A DNA stretch of 64,000 bases, taken from assembly GCF_025165795.1 (NCBI RefSeq), contig NZ_JAJAGO010000003.1, positions 248,001 to 312,000 of the forward strand, in the 5' to 3' direction. Of this stretch, positions 60,152 to 64,000 are shown in pieces. Position numbers and translations under genes: made by a program. The notes under the pieces were generated by a model. The model saw only the letters and a program-made list of their open reading frames with translations. It did not search any database and was not told where the DNA came from. The DNA is from Streptomyces gossypii. GTDB taxonomy: Bacteria; Actinomycetota; Actinomycetes; Streptomycetales; Streptomycetaceae. Each line of letters begins with the position of its first letter. The stretch's first letter is position 1.

Positions 60152-61975
60152 TCAGGCGGTGCTGGCTGCTGCGGGGGCTTGGACGGTGTCGAGGAGCTGC
60201 CCGTAGGTGATTTTGTCGTCTGTGGGGCCGTAGTCGAGGGCTGTGAGGAGGGTGTTCCAACGTTCAGTTTGGGTTCCGCAGCGGGTGAGTAGGTGGGGCA
60301 CGGCGATGTCGGTTTCGTTGTGGGTGAGGACTTCGTCGGCGGGCAGCTGGCGTAGGTGCTCGGTGGTGTGGTGGCGGGATTTGAGGATGGCGCGGTATAC
60401 CTCGTCGGATGTCCACACGGCTTCGCTTTCGGGTGCGTCGAGCCAGGACTGCAGTACGGCTGCAGGGTCGGGCTGGCGGTCGAGTTCGTCGTCGGTGAGC
60501 AGCCGCAGCACGGCCTCGTTGTCGTCGGCCGGGGCGAGGGCTGCTGCGGCGGTGTGCAGCCAGTCGGCGGCATTGTGCTGGTGGCTGATCCAGGCGAGTT
60601 CGAGTGGGTGCAGTGCTGGGAGCGTGTCGGTGACCGCGGTGCGAGGAGTGTGCGGGTTGCTGGCAAGGGCCGTGAGCGCGGCTGCCCGACGGTGCTGGAA
60701 GTGGGTCTCCAGGAGACGGACTGGGCTGTTCAGGTCGGTGCCGCTGGTGAAATGGGCCAGGCGAGGGCTGGGCGGGCTGGCGACGACAGCGGGCTGTTCC
60801 AAGGTGGTGAGCAGGCGCATGCCTTGGTCAGGTGCGTGGGGTTGGCGCTGAGCAGGGCAAGGTCCTTGGCCAAGGTGACGGCATGCTGGCGGCGGCGGTC
60901 CTTCGCATTGCGAGGCGGGGTCAGTAGGCGGCCCCGGCGCACGCATGCGTCGGCGACGGTGTGCAGTTCCTCGGCTGCGATGTCGGAGAGGCGGGGGTTG
61001 GAGCGCACCCGCTCGGCGATGCTGTGGAGCCTGTGTCGAGCGGTCGCGCTCGGCTTTGGCAGGTCGGCCATCTCCGGCAGACTCAGGGCGGGGAGGCAGG
61101 CTCGGAGTAGGTCAACGTTGAGTGCCGACTCCGCCTCACGATTCGCAGGCAGATCATCCTCTGCCTCGCGGGTGAGGCCGTGCTCGACTTCCGCCTGGTC
61201 CAGCAGGAGGTGTTGCACGGCCGTGCCGAGCACGGGGTGTTCGACCAGGGTGCGCCACCGGTCGGGGCAGCTTCTGAGAACGCGCCAAGCGGCGTTCCTG
61301 CCGAACTCGTGGGGTAGGCCCCAGTCGGGGCGTTCGCAGATCTTCCATTCCTCGTGCTGATGCGGGTTCTGCAGCAGGAGGACCAGCGGGGTGAGGGCGT
61401 GGTCCAAGACCGCGTCGAAGAGAGCTGGAGGCAGGGGCGGGGTCGGCTCGGCACCCCGGCGATGGCGGTTGAGGTCCCAGCCGGTGACGACGCCCTCGAT
61501 GTCAGTGTCATCCAGACGGGGAAGTAGGTCGATCGCGGCGTCGACTTGGTCGGGATGACGAGCCAGGCTGATGACGAGGTCTGGCGTGGCACGGTGTGTG
61601 CGCAGGATCGTCGGCGGCCTTGACCAAGCCTTGGTCGGCGAGCTTGGCGAGCTGTCTGCCATCGGCCTGCTCCAGAAGCTGTCGGCGCAGGGCAGAGTGG
61701 GCGGTGCGGCTCAGCAGGACCGGCAGCGCATCTGCGAGAGTCTTCTTGCGCCACTCCTCCCCACGACTGTCGACGCCATACCAGGTGCGGGAGGTCGCAC
61801 ACAGCGCCTCGATCACCGTGGGCAGTGCCTCATCCGGCAGTGCGTCACTCATGGCGAGCTGCTGCCACAGTGGGTATGTCCGTGCGTTCACCATGTCCGA
61901 CCCCAGAGCATCAACCAGGCGTGACCGACCGGTCACCGACATCACTGGTGCCAGACCGTACGCGGTGGCACCCAC
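60152..61975 (-). pseudogene. Long helical-repeat hypothetical protein, two frameshifts
   Basis: Three frames join to one protein of about 600 residues. Part 1 (61975 to about 61608) ends LAKLADQGLVKAADD; part 2 continues ILRTHRATPDLVISLARHPD to about 60830; part 3 resumes QGMRLLTTLEQPAVVASPPS and ends at 60152. The whole has repeated helical units with Leu/Ala-rich faces (ELAWISHQHNAADWLHTAAA), like HEAT or Leu-rich variant repeats. Such genes are common in Streptomyces, of unknown function. Start uncertain (GTG at 61975 or ATG at 61942). Confidence 0.6.
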
Positions 61976-62426
61976 TCACCGACCCGGAATTGGCCAAAGA
62001 CAAATGCCTCGAGTCGGCGTCTGGTATCAGGGGGCGAAGCGCTGGCCCAATCGGATGACGTCAGCGTGTGCAGCGCGGGTCACACAGAGGTACCCGTCGT
62101 ACGAGGCCGTGCCTCCGAGGCGAGCGCGGCGTCCTTGGACGTCCCATGTTGACCGTGGCTTACCGACCCTGCGGGCAAGCGGGAGCGACTGACCTGCGCG
62201 GATGGCGTTGCCACCCGATGCGGAACCATCTGGCGAGGCAAACCTGCCTGCGGTCCGCGACAGGGGCTGTGCCACATATTGCGCCGGTTCGCCCCCTTTC
62301 TTCCTCTCAAGCTGCGTCGGTGCCGACGCGCACGCAAGATCGGGAAGGCAAAGGTTACCCAGGTCTGCGGGCTGGTCGGCCGGGATCTGGTCCAGGTGGA
62401 CGTTCTGTCTCGGTACGCTGGGGCGC
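61976..62426. other. Intergenic stretch upstream of gltX
   Basis: 451 bases. A minus-strand frame ending at 62027 (TASYDGYLCVTRAAHADVIR) has some coding character but no credible start or family. The right end holds the gltX promoter region; no tRNA or T-box-like structure was recognised. Confidence 0.4.
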
Positions 62427-63845
62427 ATGTCTGCTGCCCCGGTTCGTGTTCGTTTCGCCCCGTCTCCGACTGGCATGTTCCATGTCGGCGGCGCCCGGTC
62501 CGCCCTCTACAACTGGGCGGTGGCACGACAGTCCGGCGGCACGTTCGTCCTGCGGATCGAGGACACCGACGCGGCGCGGAACAAGCCGGAGTGGATCGAC
62601 GGCATCATCAGCGCCCTGGCGGCCATCGGCATCCACGGCGAAGACCCGGCCTTCGAGGGGCCGTACTTCCAGTCGCAGAACGCGGCCCGGCACAGTGAGG
62701 CCGCTCAGCAGCTGTACGCGGCCGGGCGCGCCTACTACTGCGACTGCACCCGTGAGCAGCTGAAGGAGCGCACCGGGTCGGAGCATCTCGGCTACGACGG
62801 GTTCTGCCGGGAGCGGGGGCTGGCCTTCGAGGAGGGGCGGGCGCTGCGGTTCCGGACGCCGGACGAGGGCGAGACCGTGGTGGTCGACCTGGTCCGCGGA
62901 GAGACGGGGTTCCCGAACAACGCGATCGAGGACTTCGTGATCGCCCGTGGCAACGGATCGCCGGTCTTCCTGATCGCCAACGTGGTCGACGACCTGGACG
63001 AGCGCATCACGCAGGTCATCCGCGGCGACGAGCACCTGTCGAACACGCCGAAGCAGCAGCTGCTGTGGGAGGCGCTCGGCGCCGAGCCGCCCGTGTGGGC
63101 GCACCTGCCGGTGATCGTGAACGAGAAGCGGCAGAAGCTCTCCAAGCGCCGGGACAAGGTGGCGCTGGAGGACTACCTCGCCGAGGGCTTCCTGCCCGAC
63201 GCGATGGTGAACTACTTGATGCTGCTCGGCTGGGGCCCCGGCGATGACCAGGAGATCCTTCCGTACGAGGAGCTGGAGCGGCGCTTCCGGATCGAGGACG
63301 TCGGCACGTCGCCGGCCTTCTTCGACGTGAAGAAGCTGACGGCGTTCAACGGTGAGTACATCCGCGCCTTGGCGCCGGAGGAGTTCGCCAAGGCATGTGC
63401 GCCCTGGCTGGCGGCCCCGTACGCGCCGTGGCAGCCGGAGACGTTCGACGCGGGCGTGTTCGAGAAGGTGGCGCCGCTGGCGCAGACCCGGCTGGCGCTC
63501 CTGTCGGAGATCACGAGCTACGTCGACTTCCTGTTCCTCGACGAACCGGCCTGGGATGAGACTTCGTGGCACAAGGCGATGAAGGCGGGTGCTGCCGATG
63601 TCCTGCGCGACACCCGCGCCGAGTTGGCCACCGCGGAGTGGGTGGCGGACGAGGTGAAGGCTGTGCTGGTCGCGGTGGGAGAGAAGCATGGGCTGAAGCT
63701 GGGCAAGGCCCAGGCCCCCGTCCGGGTCGCTGTTACCGGCCGGACGGTCGGGTTGCCGCTGTTCGAGTCCATGGAGGTGCTCGGACGTGGCCGAGTGCTG
63801 ACCCGGCTGGACGCGGCCTCGCAGAAGCTGGCCGCCCAGCCGTAG
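62427..63845 (+). CDS. gltX: Glutamyl-tRNA synthetase (class I), probable second copy
   Basis: A 472-residue enzyme that charges tRNA-Glu with glutamate. The HIGH-type motif is [20 protein letters not shown] near residues 8-27, and the KMSKS-type motif is [14 protein letters not shown] near 236. [14 protein letters not shown] [15 protein letters not shown] and [14 protein letters not shown] are family blocks. Streptomyces housekeeping GltX, as I remember it, has a different start (FCPSPTGNPHVGLVR), so this is probably an additional copy. The ATG at 62427 was chosen over 62202, which would add an unrelated 75 residues. The C-terminal anticodon domain is complete. Confidence 0.9.
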   Translation: MSAAPVRVRFAPSPTGMFHVGGARSALYNWAVARQSGGTFVLRIEDTDAARNKPEWIDGIISALAAIGIHGEDPAFEGPYFQSQNAARHSEAAQQLYAAGRAYYCDCTREQLKERTGSEHLGYDGFCRERGLAFEEGRALRFRTPDEGETVVVDLVRGETGFPNNAIEDFVIARGNGSPVFLIANVVDDLDERITQVIRGDEHLSNTPKQQLLWEALGAEPPVWAHLPVIVNEKRQKLSKRRDKVALEDYLAEGFLPDAMVNYLMLLGWGPGDDQEILPYEELERRFRIEDVGTSPAFFDVKKLTAFNGEYIRALAPEEFAKACAPWLAAPYAPWQPETFDAGVFEKVAPLAQTRLALLSEITSYVDFLFLDEPAWDETSWHKAMKAGAADVLRDTRAELATAEWVADEVKAVLVAVGEKHGLKLGKAQAPVRVAVTGRTVGLPLFESMEVLGRGRVLTRLDAASQKLAAQP

Positions 63846-63876
63846 CCATACCCACCCGCGCCATAGGTGCCGCGGA

Positions 63877-64000
63877 TCAGGCCAGCTCGGCCAGCGTCTC
63901 GTTCCAGGCGCGGCCGAAGTAGGCCAGGTCGAACTGGGCAAGGGCCTCGTACGCGGCCTTGCCGTGGGCTTCCGGCGCGGCGGCATGCTCCCGCACCTGC
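63877..64000 (-). CDS. C-terminal end of an unknown protein (cut by window)
   Basis: The frame is open from the window edge to the stop at 63877 and ends YEALAQFDLAYFGRAWNET, LAELA. It is helical and soluble. The part seen is too short to assign a family. Convergent with gltX. Confidence 0.55.
   Translation of the reverse strand, partial: QVREHAAAPEAHGKAAYEALAQFDLAYFGRAWNETLAELA

Noticed and set aside
62027..62476. 149-residue minus-strand ORF upstream of gltX
   Set aside because: No ribosome-binding site or family; it overlaps the gltX start region on the other strand.
62355..63986. 543-residue minus-strand ORF opposite gltX
   Set aside because: Antisense shadow of a well-supported synthetase gene; no family signature.
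1..64000. CRISPR array
   Set aside because: No series of short, regularly spaced repeats was seen anywhere in the window.

Overview
High-GC, codon-biased DNA with GGAGG-type ribosome-binding sites, many GTG starts, TPR-type DNA-binding regulators, RsbW-like ATPases, tandem Stealth proteins and an ECF41 sigma factor points to a Streptomyces-like actinomycete. No ribosomal RNA, complete tRNA, CRISPR array or integrase gene was found.

Left part (1-14.4 kb), chromosome-like: end of an Fpg/Nei glycosylase; a MerR regulator divergent from an ene-reductase; an AhpD-like gene pair; two Stealth sugar-phosphate transferases; a TrmO-like gene; a CHRD protein with its sortase; an ECF41 sigma factor with an FAD oxidoreductase; and a DHA2 efflux pump divergent from a TetR repressor. 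Fossils (azlD, an IS630 transposase, a Sua5/YrdC gene) mark its right edge.

Middle part (14.8-43.8 kb), an accretion island. Four 52-bp direct copies of the 3' half of a tRNA-Ser(GGA) gene, each followed by the same type of strong terminator, lie at 14.84, 18.70, 27.81 and 43.72 kb, all reading on the minus strand. None has the 5' half of the tRNA. They look like attachment-site scars of integrative elements that inserted one after another and lost their integrases. Segment A-B holds an AAA ATPase with a perfect palindrome at its promoter, a broken helicase-associated gene and a DUF1877 gene. Segment B-C holds a PIN-like nuclease, a PH-like-domain protein and a regulatory cluster (broken Nudix, SAH-hydrolase-like, RsbW-like, resolvase-like, HTH-TPR, YdcF, truncated WbqC). 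Segment C-D holds a pair of overlapping genes sharing an unusual Gly-rich motif, a low-GC orphan, a candidate RiPP cluster (54-residue peptide, hairpin, JmjC oxygenase, aldo-keto reductase, convergent APH-like kinase), two regulatory modules, an epimerase and a serine hydrolase, ending with an AlaRS-like fragment.

Right part (43.9-64 kb): a coupled pair of unknown genes, a CoiA-like nuclease, then an operon-like HTH regulator, REase, DinG-type helicase and pPIWI-RE protein, which together form a predicted pPIWI-RE conflict system. An IS3-family element with a broken orfA separates this from a large protein with an HsdS-like target-recognition segment, a HEPN-like R-N-x3-H motif and a zinc-knuckle-like end, which I judge a candidate defence protein. 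A twice-frameshifted gene and a glutamyl-tRNA synthetase follow. Several genes are broken by single-base indels, some in homopolymers, so some of the pseudogenes may be sequencing artefacts.
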